Assembly: GCF_025149785.1 (NCBI RefSeq)
Contig: NZ_CP102277.1
Coordinates: 1,612,001-1,676,000, forward strand
Length of the DNA stretch: 64,000 bases
Reading direction: 5' to 3'
Source: Coprococcus comes ATCC 27758
GTDB lineage: Bacteria; Bacillota; Clostridia; Lachnospirales; Lachnospiraceae
How positions within the stretch are numbered: the first letter of the stretch is position 1; the number at the start of each line of letters is the position of its first letter. The translations under genes were made by a program, and so were the position numbers. This document shows positions 34,065-43,293 of this stretch, in pieces. The notes under the pieces were generated by a model that made no database searches, was not told the DNA's origin, and saw only the letters and a program-made list of their open reading frames with translations.

Positions 34065-34478
34065 CTAATTTGCTGTCATGGCAATAATCGGGATCGTCTC
34101 AGCATCTGGATGTTTCAGTGACCGGATTGTTTTTGTCGCAGTAATCCCATCCATTACAGGCATCATGATATCCATCAGAATTGCGTCAAAATAACCTTCC
34201 GGTTTCTCCTGGAACATTCTGACCGCCTGCAGTCCATCTTCTGCAACTGTCAGATTTGCACCTTCATCAGACAACAGCGTTTGATTCCGGTATCCCCGGC
34301 TTCTCTCCGGTTCTATCTCTCAAAAGTTCTGTCAACTCATTACTAACCTCATACAGACGGTCAAAGGAAAGATTCTGACACACCCCTTTCAATGTGTGCG
34401 CACTGCTTCGCTGTGAAGGCGTCCCAAAACAGCCTCACAGTTTCCTCCGATAGCTTTATAGCACTCCTGCATTGTCAT
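34065..34478 (-). pseudogene. HPt and receiver domain fragments
   Basis: Reading down the minus strand, MTMQECYKAIGGNCEAVLG from 34478 is the start of an HPt domain. After an internal deletion, another frame gives TLKGVCQNLSFDRLYEVSNE, the region around the HPt phospho-His. This joins a receiver piece (34274-34065: GANLTVAEDGLQAVRMFQE, DAILMDIMMPVMDG with the phospho-Asp), which stops at IIAMTAN. Neither domain is complete. Confidence 0.6.
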
Positions 34479-34524
34479 CTTTTAGTCCTTCTGTCAATTG
34501 TATTCCACTAATTCATGAACCCTG

Positions 34525-35181
34525 CTAATCATTATGAACATACCTTAAAATCGTTTTTATAACTTCCTCAATCACAATCGGCTTTGACAAATGTGCATTC
34601 ATTCCTGCTTCCATACACTTTTCAGCATCTTCCCTAAACGCATTTGCAGTCATAGCAATGATAGGGATTGTTTTTGCATCCTGCCGTTCCAGGGATCTTA
34701 TTGTTTTTGTGGCAGTAAGCCCATCCATCACCGGCATCATGACATCCATTAAAATAACATCGTATGTTCCTGATTCGCAGGCTTCAAAGTGCTGAACAGC
34801 TTCTAACCCATTTTTCACTGTTTCTACTTCAGCCCCATTTTCCATCAGCATAAATTCTGCTATTTCCGCATTCAGCTCATTATCTTCAGCCAATAATATC
34901 CGGACACCTGATAGATCTGCATTGAAATCTTCTTTTTCTTCCGGTCGTGCATTCGTATCAATTTCAAATGGAAGTATTACACTAAAACAGCTCCCTTCAC
35001 CCAGCTTACTTTCAACTGTTATGGTTCCGCCCATCTTTTCTACAAGTTGTTTCACAATGGGCATTCCCAGACCTGTCCCATTATAATCAGAACGTGGGGA
35101 ATTATCTGCCTATACAAATGGAGTAAACAATTCATTTTTTATAAATTCTTCTGACATTCCAATTCCATTATCTTTTATTTT
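34525..35181 (-). pseudogene. Hybrid histidine kinase 3' end (HATPase and receiver)
   Basis: From the element boundary the frame reads KIKDNGIGMSEEF, has an in-frame TAG at 35112-35110, then YNGTGLGMPIVKQLVEKMGG and a complete receiver with LMDVMMPVMDGLTAT, ending RYVHND. The kinase core is missing because the conjugative element interrupts the gene within its ATPase domain. ATG 35064 could still give a stray receiver protein. Confidence 0.8.
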
Positions 35182-35197
35182 AAAAACACAATAAAAA

Positions 35198-35207
35198 TCT
35201 GATTATC
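35198..35207 (-). repeat. Left terminal repeat of right element
   Basis: TCTGATTATC is the complement of GATAATCAGA at 56825-56834; the two lie 11 bases from the terminal T/A tracts at each end. The left element carries the same at 33921-33930. Confidence 0.65.
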
Positions 35208-35256
35208 CGCTAAAACACAGTATCTATCAGCATTTTCAAGGGAACAAATACATCAA

Positions 35257-35276
35257 TTTACTACTTATTTACTACC
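35257..35276 (+). repeat. Integrase arm-site repeats, left
   Basis: TTTACTACT and TTTACTACC start 11 bp apart (35257 and 35268). The right end has the same pair with the same spacing. They are likely binding sites for the integrase N-terminal domain. Confidence 0.6.
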
Positions 35277-35321
35277 ATTGAATGAGCCTTGATACGCCAG
35301 TTTTCCTAGATATGCAAAGAT

Positions 35322-37133
35322 ATGGTACAGCACATCAGTATTGAAACAAGAAAAAAAGGCTTATACCTTACACAGATTACCGAGGACGGCGACCTTGCCG
35401 TATTAACTGGAAATAACCAGTTTTCCGTATCTGACAAGGTTATCCGTGGCGGTGTCAAAATTCAGAAACGAGATTTAGAAACGGGCGATACCAAACCACA
35501 AGGAAGTGCCACTTTGAAAGATACTGCCTTTGACATCATTTCCTTAAATGATAATGTAGTATTGGTTGAGGGTAAGTTATACAAGAAAAATGAAGTGGTA
35601 AAGATAATTCGTACCGATATTGAGGGTATCGCTTCTACTTCTGCTGACCTCTTACCTTATGGAAAATTCCGTATCGTTGAAAGTGAAGCTCCCGACGGTT
35701 ACTTAACTGACGGTGCAAAACCGATTGATTTTACAATCACAGAAAATGGAAAAATCGTGGACTTAACCGACAAAGCTCATTCTATCTATAATCAGATTAA
35801 GCGTGGAGATATTGAGGGTGTAAAAATCGGTGCAGGCACACACAAGCGTCTTGCTGATGTTCCCTTTAGGATCACAAGCAAGACGACGGGCGAAAATCAT
35901 GTAGTGGTAACTGATAATAACGGGCAATTCTCCACTTCTTCTGACTGGGCTTCACATAAGCACAATACCAACGCAGGCAAGACCAGCGAGAACGGTGTAT
36001 GGTTTGGAACTTCTGAACCAGACGACAGCAAGGGTGCGTTACCTTATGATACCTACATCATCGAGGAATTACGCTCTGAAAGCAACAAAGGCTTTGAGCT
36101 TATCCCACCTTTTGAAATCGTGGTATCAAGAAATAATCTTGTGATTGATTTAGGGACTTTGACTGATGAATACGAGAAAGAAATCTCTATTCATACCACA
36201 GCGACCAGCAAAGACGGCGAAAAGACTATCCTTGCAGGAAAAGAGGTTACAATCGTTGATACTGTCAAATTAGACGGACTTACAAAAGGCACAAAGTATA
36301 AGTTGAAAGGCTGGCAGATGTTAAAGGAAGAAAACGCCGAGCTTATCATTGACGGGAAACGTGTAGAAAACGATTATACCTTTGTCGCTGATGATGAAGA
36401 AATGAAAGTGGAAATTTCCTATACATTCAATGCGTCTGCTTTAGGTGGCAAAAACCTTGTTACCTTTGAAGAATTATATGATTTCAGCAATCCAGACGAA
36501 CCCGTAAAAGTTGCAGAACACAAAGACATTGAGGACGACGGGCAAACGGTACTTATCACAGAGCGTATCATCAAGATACATACTACCGCTACCGATAAGG
36601 ACGGCAACAAAGAGCTTAAAGCAGGAAAAGACGTTACAATCATTGATACCGTAACCTTAGAGGGCTTAGAAGTCGGTACACAGTACAAACTTGTGGGCTG
36701 GCAGATGTTGAAAGAAGAAAATGCAGAACTTCTTATCAATGGAAAACGTGTGGAAAGTGATTACACTTTTATTGCTGACAGCGAAACTATGAAAGTGGAA
36801 GTTGCTTTTACGTTTGACGCTACTTCTCTTGACGGCAAACAGCTTGTAACTTTTGAGGAATTATACGATTTAAGCAATCCAGACGAGCCGAAGAAAGTTA
36901 CCGAGCATAAGGATATTGAGGATAAGGGACAGACGATTACTTTTAAGGAAAAGCCAGAAGAACCAGAGAAACCCGAAACACCACCGACACCAGAAAAGCC
37001 TAACAGACCTAGCGACAGTCCCAAAACGGGCGACAGTACAAATGTAATGGCATTTGTTGTGATGTTGCTTGCGTCTGCTGGTGGACTGGCTGGAACATAT
37101 CTTTACAAACGCCGTAAAATGAAGAAATCATAA
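35322..37133 (+). pseudogene. 5'-truncated VaFE adhesin, right copy
   Basis: The frame matches the left adhesin from about its residue 440 (GLYLTQITEDGDLAVL) to the sortase signal SPKTGD and tail. It has lost the signal peptide, thioester domain and first Cna-B folds. The DNA goes straight from the element-end sequence (TATTGAAACAAG) into the middle of the gene, so promoter and start are gone. Without a signal peptide the product could not be exported. Sequence differences from the left copy show they are not a very recent duplication. Confidence 0.82.
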
Positions 37134-37145
37134 GGCGGTAACGGT

Positions 37146-37340
37146 ATGATGAAAGAAAAATCACGCTCTCCGCCGAAGCTGTCAAACGGCAGATTTTTGC
37201 TTATTCTGGCTTGTCTGCCTACAACCTGCAAGAACACGGATAGTCAAGGGTGCGTAAGCATTGATTTTACTCTTTACTATCTGGGGGATTGCTGGTACTT
37301 TGGTACTTCCCAAACCGCCAGAATAAGAAATCACAATTAA
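37146..37340 (+). CDS. Small conserved frame before the DUF961 pair, right copy
   Basis: The 64-residue frame is shared with the left element at 30604-30404 up to GDCWYF, then differs. No domain is recognised. Coding status is uncertain. Confidence 0.3.
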   Translation: MMKEKSRSPPKLSNGRFLLILACLPTTCKNTDSQGCVSIDFTLYYLGDCWYFGTSQTARIRNHN

Positions 37341-37379
37341 AAAACTTATCAAATATAGAAAGAAACGAGGTAAAACAAT

Positions 37380-37706
37380 ATGGAAATGAAATATGTCGTG
37401 CCAGATATGGCACAGTCTTTTGGAACTCTTGAATTTGCAGGCGAAAGCGAGCCAGTCTTTGAAAGAGATAAAAATAATCGCAGGGTCTTAGCCAGACGAA
37501 GCTATAACCTTTATTCCGACGTACAGAAAGGCGAAAATGTTGTGGTAGAAATTCCCGTGCAGGCTGGCGAAAAGAAGTTCAAGTATGAGCAGAAAGTAAA
37601 ACTTGTCAATCCGAAGTTATACGGCAGAGGTTACGCAATCGGGGATATGGGACATACCGATTATGTATTAGTTGCTGATGATATTGTAGCAGTTGAAGAA
37701 AAGTAA
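37380..37706 (+). CDS. DUF961 protein (Tn916 Orf23-type)
   Basis: The 108-residue protein is the first of a tandem pair at the entrance of the transfer region. It corresponds to Orf23 of Tn916. Its start follows AACGAGGTAAAACAAT. It is separated by 15 bp from the second DUF961 gene. It is cytoplasmic by composition; function in conjugation is undefined. Confidence 0.88.
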   Translation: MEMKYVVPDMAQSFGTLEFAGESEPVFERDKNNRRVLARRSYNLYSDVQKGENVVVEIPVQAGEKKFKYEQKVKLVNPKLYGRGYAIGDMGHTDYVLVADDIVAVEEK

Positions 37707-37721
37707 AGGAGTGAAGAAGTT

Positions 37722-38105
37722 ATGAGATTATCAAACGGATTTGTTATTGACAAAGAGAAAACATTTGGAGAATTAAAATTTACAGCAGTGCGTGATGTGT
37801 TCTTACAGAATGAGGACGGGACACCGAGTACCCAGCTTAAAAAGCGTATCTATGATTTGAAGTGTAGTCTGCATGGTGGAATTATCCCCGTGTCTATACC
37901 GCCAGAAGTACCGTTAAGGGAATTTCCGTACAATGCAGTTGTGGAGCTTGTCAATCCCGTAGCCGATACGGTATCACGAAAGACCTATACGGGTGCAGAT
38001 GTGGACTGGTATGTAAAGGCAGAGGATATTGTATTGAAGAATAAAGGAAACCAGAACGCAGGAAGTCCACAGAACCATACACCGCAGGGACAGCCGAAAA
38101 AATAA
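37722..38105 (+). CDS. DUF961 protein (Tn916 Orf22-type)
   Basis: The 127-residue paralog of the preceding gene starts MRLSNGFVIDKEKTFGELKF, with the shared pattern VELVNP and DWYVKAEDI. RBS AAAGGAGTGAAGAAGTT. Directly after it both elements carry different cargo (an HTH gene here, a response-regulator/ABC module in the left one), so this is an insertion slot. Confidence 0.85.
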   Translation: MRLSNGFVIDKEKTFGELKFTAVRDVFLQNEDGTPSTQLKKRIYDLKCSLHGGIIPVSIPPEVPLREFPYNAVVELVNPVADTVSRKTYTGADVDWYVKAEDIVLKNKGNQNAGSPQNHTPQGQPKK

Positions 38106-38160
38106 AAATTCTCCTCATAAGTTAGAAAAATAGAGGTACTCTCCCGTTAGTAGATTGCCT

Positions 38161-38192
38161 ACCTTATCGTAAATGGTTAAAATAACGATAGG
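38161..38192 (+). promoter_or_regulatory. Possible operator of the HTH membrane regulator
   Basis: CCTTATCGT (about 38162-38170) and ACGATAGG (about 38185-38192) are inverted copies flanking the RBS region of the HTH gene, fitting autoregulation. Confidence 0.35.
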
Positions 38193-38203
38193 AGGTGGCA
38201 CAA

Positions 38204-38962
38204 ATGTATCAAATCAACAATGAAAAATTTGGACAATTTTTAGCCGAAGTGCGAAAAGAAAAACAAATGACACAAAAGGACTTAGCAGATAAGTTGTTTG
38301 TGTCGGATAAAACAGTTAGTAAATGGGAACGTGGAAACAGTATGCCAAATGTTACATTACTTATCCCTATTGCTGATATACTTGGTATTACAGTAACAGA
38401 ACTTTTACAAGGAGAAAAATTAAAAGAGAACAAGACATTAAATAGTGATGTGGTAGAAACTCTTGTTGTAAACTCGTTAGACTTGTCGTTGCGTGATACA
38501 ATTCATCAACGAAAAAAGAACTGGATATTTGCATTTCTTATCTCAATCGGTGTGGTAGTTATAGAGGCAATATTATTAACTGTTTCTGGAATTTCCATAG
38601 AACAAATGGGAGATAGTTTGTATATATCTTTGTTAATGCTTTTGTTTGCAAGTTGGCTTTGCATTTTTGCGAAAGAATTATTACCGACATATTATGATAC
38701 AAATAAAGTTAATTTTGTATCACAAGGAATTTTCAGAATACACATGGCAGGGCTATCTTTTAATAATGCAAACTGGGGATATGTATTAACAGTATTTAGA
38801 GTATTTACATTAGGAACTGCTATTCTATATCCTATTATTTGCTATATCAGTTTTTTAGTTGGTGGCATTTCATTATGGAATACTGTAAAATATCCAGCTA
38901 TAATTATTTTGCTGATAGGAATGTTAGTAACAACCTATATTGTTGGGAAAAAACACGAATAA
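38204..38962 (+). CDS. XRE-type regulator with C-terminal membrane domain
   Basis: The 252-residue protein has a canonical HTH at 6-62 (GQFLAEVRKEKQMTQKDLAD, SVSDKTVSKWERGNSMPN-like pattern) and four hydrophobic segments after residue 110 (IFAFLISIGVVVIEAILLTV, YISLLMLLFASWLCIFAKEL, two more). Such proteins are thought to sense membrane-active compounds and regulate nearby genes. The start follows AGGAGGTGGCACAA. It has its own terminator, marking it as cargo placed between DUF961 and the coupling ATPase. Confidence 0.8.
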   Translation: MYQINNEKFGQFLAEVRKEKQMTQKDLADKLFVSDKTVSKWERGNSMPNVTLLIPIADILGITVTELLQGEKLKENKTLNSDVVETLVVNSLDLSLRDTIHQRKKNWIFAFLISIGVVVIEAILLTVSGISIEQMGDSLYISLLMLLFASWLCIFAKELLPTYYDTNKVNFVSQGIFRIHMAGLSFNNANWGYVLTVFRVFTLGTAILYPIICYISFLVGGISLWNTVKYPAIIILLIGMLVTTYIVGKKHE

Positions 38963-38970
38963 TGATATAA

Positions 38971-39000
38971 GCAGTTAGTCTTAGGATTGACTGCTTTTTT
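38971..39000 (+). terminator. Terminator of the HTH cargo gene
   Basis: GCAGTTAGTC and GATTGACTGC arms close a small loop, followed by TTTTTT. The identical hairpin follows the VanZ cargo gene at 42938. Confidence 0.75.
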
Positions 39001-39026
39001 CTTACCCAGAAAGGAGTGATTGATTT

Positions 39027-40421
39027 ATGCGTAAGATTTGGAACAAAGGACACCGTATCAGAGCCAGCGACAAGCACCTTGTCTACCATTTTTCCATAGG
39101 AACGCTTCTGTTTATATTCGTGGCGGTTCTTCTGCTACTGAATATAAAACAGCTCATGCGTACCGATTGGGAGCATTTCAGCTTGTTAGAAAACGGCTTG
39201 ACGCTCTCCCCTTACAACTTCATAACCATACTGATAGCGACTGGTGTTTGTGCATTGGTCGTTTTTCTGTATTACCGATTCTGTTACGACAGTTTCAAGA
39301 AGCTCCTGCACCGTCAAAAGCTGGCAAGAATGATACTGGAAAATAAGTGGTATGAAACCGATACCATACAAGACAGCGTTTTTTTTACTGACCTGCAAAG
39401 CAGATCAAGGGAAAAAATCGTCTGGTTTCCAAAGATTTATTATCAAATGGAAAAGGGACTGCTTCATATCCGATGTGAAATCACATTAGGAAAATATCAA
39501 GACCAGCTTTTACGGTTAGAGGATAAATTGGAAAGTGGCTTGTATTGTGAGCTGACCGACAAGACCCTGCATGACGGCTATATCGAATATACCCTGCTTT
39601 ATGATATGATAGCGAACCGCATTACCATTGATGAAGTACGGGCAGAAAACGGCTGTCTTAGACTGATGAAAAATCTTGTCTGGGAATATGACGCACTCCC
39701 TCATGCTCTGATTGCTGGTGGGACTGGTGGCGGTAAAACCTATTTTCTGCTGACGCTCATTGAAGCCTTACTGCATACTAACGCTGTCCTTTATATCTTA
39801 GACCCGAAGAACGCTGACCTTGCAGACTTAGGGACAGTTATGGGAAATGTGTATCACACCAAAGAAGAAATGATAGATTGCGTCAATGCCTTTTATGAGG
39901 GCATGGTACAGCGAAGTGAGGAAATGAAGCGACACCCGAACTATAAAACGGGCGAAAACTACGCCTATCTGGGACTTCCACCCTGCTTTCTTATCTTTGA
40001 TGAATATGTGGCATTTTTTGAAATGCTGGGGACGAAAGAAAGCGTGAGCTTACTTAGCCAGTTAAAGAAAATCGTTATGTTAGGACGACAAGCAGGTTAT
40101 TTCCTTATCGTTGCCTGCCAGCGTCCAGACGCAAAGTATTTTAGCGACGGTATCAGAGATAACTTCAATTTCCGTGTGGGGTTGGGGCGTATCAGCGAAT
40201 TAGGTTACGGTATGCTGTTTGGTTCAGATGTGAAAAAGCAGTTTTTCCAGAAGCGTATCAAGGGGCGTGGCTATTGTGATGTGGGAACAAGCGTGATAAG
40301 CGAATTTTACACGCCTTTAGTCCCGAAAGGACATGATTTTTTGCAGACTATCGGCTCTCTTGCACGAGCAAGGCAGGACGGGACGGCGACGTGCGAAGCG
40401 AAAGGCGACGGCACGGACTAG
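39027..40421 (+). CDS. FtsK/SpoIIIE-type coupling ATPase (Tn916 Orf21-type, TcpA)
   Basis: The 464-residue protein has two N-terminal membrane helices (about 14-40 and 65-88) and an ATPase domain. Walker A is GGTGGGKTYF (about 236-245) and Walker B is CFLIFDEY (about 318-325). It brings the relaxase-DNA complex to the transfer channel. The start follows AAAGGAGTGATTGATTT. The origin of transfer candidate lies just after its stop, as in Tn916. Confidence 0.93.
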   Translation: MRKIWNKGHRIRASDKHLVYHFSIGTLLFIFVAVLLLLNIKQLMRTDWEHFSLLENGLTLSPYNFITILIATGVCALVVFLYYRFCYDSFKKLLHRQKLARMILENKWYETDTIQDSVFFTDLQSRSREKIVWFPKIYYQMEKGLLHIRCEITLGKYQDQLLRLEDKLESGLYCELTDKTLHDGYIEYTLLYDMIANRITIDEVRAENGCLRLMKNLVWEYDALPHALIAGGTGGGKTYFLLTLIEALLHTNAVLYILDPKNADLADLGTVMGNVYHTKEEMIDCVNAFYEGMVQRSEEMKRHPNYKTGENYAYLGLPPCFLIFDEYVAFFEMLGTKESVSLLSQLKKIVMLGRQAGYFLIVACQRPDAKYFSDGIRDNFNFRVGLGRISELGYGMLFGSDVKKQFFQKRIKGRGYCDVGTSVISEFYTPLVPKGHDFLQTIGSLARARQDGTATCEAKGDGTD

Positions 40422-40604
40422 CCGTTGCTGGTGTGGCGTAAGCCACGCCAGCAGGTAAAACCCCTCGGTATCTAACAGAGGGGTACGTTTGCAAATAGAC
40501 AATAGACAAAAAACATAGGAAACATAAGGCTTCTGGCATGATTTCCTAGCAAAAATCGGTTGTGAAGTCGCCTTAAAAAACTTCACACTTGACAGATTGG
40601 GGGT
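40422..40604 (+). other. Candidate origin of transfer (oriT)
   Basis: This 183-bp non-coding gap between the coupling ATPase and relaxase genes is where Tn916 has oriT. It holds three hairpins: CTGGTGTGGC/GCCACGCCAG, CCCCTC/GAGGGG around GTATCTAACA, and GTGAAGT/ACTTCAC. The nick site cannot be fixed from sequence alone. Confidence 0.6.
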
Positions 40605-41801
40605 ATGGTTCTGAATGAAGAACAATGGATAAAAGAATTACGGGAGAAACGGGTTGTTTACGGTATCTCGCAAGGCAGGCTGGCGGTGGCTTCTGGTATC
40701 ACAAGGGAATATCTCAACAAGATAGAAAGCGGAAAAATGAAGCCGTCAAAGGAACTTCTGGAAACTTTGCATAAAGAACTGGCAAGGTTCAATCCAGAAG
40801 CACCGCTTACTATGCTGTTTGATTATGTGAAAATTCGTTTTCCCACGCTGGATATACAGCACATCATCAAAGACATATTAAAACTGAATATCAATTATAT
40901 GCTCCATGAAGATTACGGACATTACAGCTATACGGAGCATTATTCTTTAGGGGACATCTTTATCTATACGTCGGCTGACGAAGAAAAAGGTGTCCTTTTA
41001 GAGTTAAAGGGGCGTGGTTGCAGGCAGTTTGAAAGTTACCTGCTGGCACAACAAAGAAGCTGGTATGACTTTCTCATGGACGCACTCGTAGACGGTGGTG
41101 TGATGAAGCGTATCGACCTAGCTATCAACGATCATACGGGCATTTTGGATATTCCAGAGCTTGCGGAAAAATGCAGGAAACGGGAATATATCGGAAAGTC
41201 CAGAAGCTATAGGTTTTATCAGTCTGGCGAGCTTATCAAGCACAGAGAGGACGACAGAGAATATATGGGACGTACCCTTTATCTTGGTTCGCTGAAATCA
41301 GATGTGTATTTCTGTATCTATGAAAAAGACTATGAACAGTACGTCAAGCTGGGGACGCCACTTGAAGAAGCCGACATTATCAACCGTTTTGAGATACGAC
41401 TTCGGAATGAACGAGCTTATTATGCAGTACGAGATTTGCTGACGTATTATGACGCAGAGCAGACTGCCTTTTCTATCATCAACCAGTATGTGAGGTTTGT
41501 TGATGAAGAACCAGACAAGCGAAAAAATGACTGGAAACTCAATGACCGCTGGGCTTGGTTTATCGGCGATAACAGACAGAGCTTGAAGCTGACGACAAAG
41601 CCAGAGCCTTACACCTTAGACCGTACATTGCGGTGGGTACAACGGCAGGTAGCACCGACCTTGAAAATGCTGAAAAAGATTGATAAAGGAAACGGTACAG
41701 ACTACATGGAAACAATCGAACAGCAGGCAAAGCTCACAGAAAAGCATGAAATGATAATCAAACAGCAGACGACCCCTGCAAAAGATTTGGTGGAAAGTTA
41801 G
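40605..41801 (+). CDS. MobT-type relaxase (Rep_trans, Tn916 Orf20-type)
   Basis: The 398-residue protein has an N-terminal XRE-like HTH (about 15-55: GISQGRLAVASGITREYLNK) and a replication-initiator-type catalytic domain (Rep_trans). Motifs include RIDLAINDH (metal site, about 165-173) and YLGSLKSDVYFCIYEKD (about 225-240), with the nucleophilic Tyr expected in the second half. It nicks oriT and starts rolling-circle transfer. The start ATG at 40605 is preceded immediately by a GGGGG tract, an unusually short spacing. Confidence 0.92.
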   Translation: MVLNEEQWIKELREKRVVYGISQGRLAVASGITREYLNKIESGKMKPSKELLETLHKELARFNPEAPLTMLFDYVKIRFPTLDIQHIIKDILKLNINYMLHEDYGHYSYTEHYSLGDIFIYTSADEEKGVLLELKGRGCRQFESYLLAQQRSWYDFLMDALVDGGVMKRIDLAINDHTGILDIPELAEKCRKREYIGKSRSYRFYQSGELIKHREDDREYMGRTLYLGSLKSDVYFCIYEKDYEQYVKLGTPLEEADIINRFEIRLRNERAYYAVRDLLTYYDAEQTAFSIINQYVRFVDEEPDKRKNDWKLNDRWAWFIGDNRQSLKLTTKPEPYTLDRTLRWVQRQVAPTLKMLKKIDKGNGTDYMETIEQQAKLTEKHEMIIKQQTTPAKDLVES

Positions 41802-41813
41802 GAGTGATAAAAA

Positions 41814-41948
41814 ATGTGGGTATTATTAAAAGACTTCCTGCTGGTATCTATGGAAATGGGTATCGGCGTAGTCTTGATGTGTATTTTGAATGTCGGCAAA
41901 GAAGCTGACTATGAAATGAAACAATTAAAAGAAAGCGAGGACAATTAA
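41814..41948 (+). CDS. Small membrane protein (DUF3789-like)
   Basis: The 44-residue protein has one hydrophobic helix (LKDFLLVSMEMGIGVVLMC) and a charged tail. It starts 12 bp after the relaxase with AGGAGTGATAAAA. The next gene overlaps closely (TAAATG). Similar short proteins stand at this place in Tn916-like elements; role unknown. Confidence 0.65.
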   Translation: MWVLLKDFLLVSMEMGIGVVLMCILNVGKEADYEMKQLKESEDN

Positions 41949-42170
41949 ATGAATTTCGGACAAAATTTGTATCAATGGTTTTTATCAAATGCACAGAGCT
42001 TGGTGCTTATGTCGATCGTGGTTATCGGTATCTACTTAGGTTTCAAGCGTGAGTTTTCCAAACTTATCGGCTTCTTGGTAGTTGCCTTAATTGCTGTCGG
42101 CTTGGTATTCAATGCTGGCGGTGTGAAAGATGTACTGTTAGAGCTGTTCAATAAGATTATCGGTGCATAA
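41949..42170 (+). CDS. Small transfer membrane protein (TcpD-like)
   Basis: The 73-residue protein has two hydrophobic helices (LVLMSIVVIGIYLGF and LIGFLVVALIAVGLVF). It matches the size and layout of TcpD-type components of Gram-positive conjugation machines. It adjoins the preceding small gene by a shared stop/start junction. No enzymatic motif is seen. Confidence 0.7.
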   Translation: MNFGQNLYQWFLSNAQSLVLMSIVVIGIYLGFKREFSKLIGFLVVALIAVGLVFNAGGVKDVLLELFNKIIGA

Positions 42171-42313
42171 AATATTGAAATTATCTTTAATTGCAGAGCA
42201 AAAAATGATATGATAACATAAAATCTTTCATAAAAACAAAATACATTCTTTCGTGCTTTTTAAGATTTTTACTGTATCATTTTATTTAAAATTACTGTGA
42301 AAGGACGATTACT

Positions 42314-42910
42314 ATGTTATCTACAATTTATGCTTTGCTATGTATTATAGTTCCTTGTTCCTTATACCAGCTTATCATTTGCAAGCGTCAAAACAAAAAA
42401 CAAGAAAACAAAGCAATTCATTTTGTATGGGTATATATTTTTCTGTTATATATCTACTTGACGTTCTCTGTTGCAGGTATAGGTAGTATTTGGGATATTG
42501 GACATTATGATACGATTATAAGATTAGAGGAAATCAATTTATTACCGTTTCAGTCTGAGGGGATAATGACTTATGTTTTAAATATTATAATGTTTTTACC
42601 TCTGGGCTTTTTAATTCCTTTAATTTGGAAACGATACAGAAATCCTCTGAAAATTTTTATGATAGGCTTCGGTTTTTCATTATCCATTGAACTTTGCCAG
42701 TTATTCAATCGGAGAAATACAGATATTGATGATTTAATGATGAATACGCTAGGGGCAGTTATTGGATATTTTATTTGGAAATTGACAAAAAGGTTATTTA
42801 AAAATATTAACCATAAATCTATTTCTCTTTCTAAACTAGAACCTATTGTATATTTAACTCTTGCAGTTTTAGGAGAATTTCTATTATTCAACTGGAGAAT
42901 TTTTCTCTAG
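42314..42910 (+). CDS. VanZ-family membrane protein (cargo)
   Basis: The 198-residue protein has five or six membrane helices. The family features are LPFQS, NIIMFLPLGFLIPL, GFGFSLSIELCQLF and DIDDLMMNTLGAVIGY. VanZ proteins give low-level teicoplanin resistance in Tn1546, but many homologs have other or unknown roles. It interrupts the run of transfer genes and ends in the same terminator as the HTH cargo. Its base composition is more AT-rich than the neighbouring transfer genes, so it was probably inserted later. Confidence 0.85.
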   Translation: MLSTIYALLCIIVPCSLYQLIICKRQNKKQENKAIHFVWVYIFLLYIYLTFSVAGIGSIWDIGHYDTIIRLEEINLLPFQSEGIMTYVLNIIMFLPLGFLIPLIWKRYRNPLKIFMIGFGFSLSIELCQLFNRRNTDIDDLMMNTLGAVIGYFIWKLTKRLFKNINHKSISLSKLEPIVYLTLAVLGEFLLFNWRIFL

Positions 42911-42937
42911 TGCTAACAAAAATATTTACACAAAAAG

Positions 42938-42967
42938 CAGTTAGTCTTAGGATTGACTGCTTTTTTC
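42938..42967 (+). terminator. Terminator of the VanZ cargo gene
   Basis: It is the same hairpin and T run as at 38971-39000, base for base. Confidence 0.75.
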
Positions 42968-42996
42968 GTACCTAAATTTCAGATTGGAGTGATGAA

Positions 42997-43293
42997 ATGA
43001 ACGATGTTTTTAAGGATATGCAGGTAAAAGTCGGTTGCGATTATCTTTCTGACCTGCCCTCTTACAAGCGTAAGGTGTGGCAGGAAATGAAACGACTGAA
43101 CCCTGCCAATTATGAAGAAAGACAGTTAGAAGATTTTTCAAAGTATGTGTTTGGTATGTCGTACCAGACCTTAAAAGATGTGATGAAACAACAGAAAGGA
43201 CGTGAGGAACAATGCAGGAAACAAGGGTGCTGGTGGAAACGAGAGGAACAACTGGCGAAGAAACAATATCATACTGGTTTGAACTGCCGATAG
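42997..43293 (+). CDS. Small hypothetical element protein
   Basis: The 98-residue protein (MNDVFKDMQVKVGCDYLSDL..., helical and charged) has RBS GGAGTG. It overlaps the following ArdA-like gene by 82 bp in another frame. Its tail, coded in the overlap, is rich in Lys, Arg and Trp and looks less protein-like. No known domain is recognised. Confidence 0.5.
   Translation: MNDVFKDMQVKVGCDYLSDLPSYKRKVWQEMKRLNPANYEERQLEDFSKYVFGMSYQTLKDVMKQQKGREEQCRKQGCWWKREEQLAKKQYHTGLNCR

Noticed and set aside
34065-35064. Two functional response regulators
   Set aside because: One is cut at both ends and the other is the tail of a kinase interrupted by the element; neither has its own promoter or output domain.
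42314-42910. Vancomycin resistance locus
   Set aside because: Only a VanZ-family gene is present, without ligase or dehydrogenase genes, so no glycopeptide resistance can be claimed.
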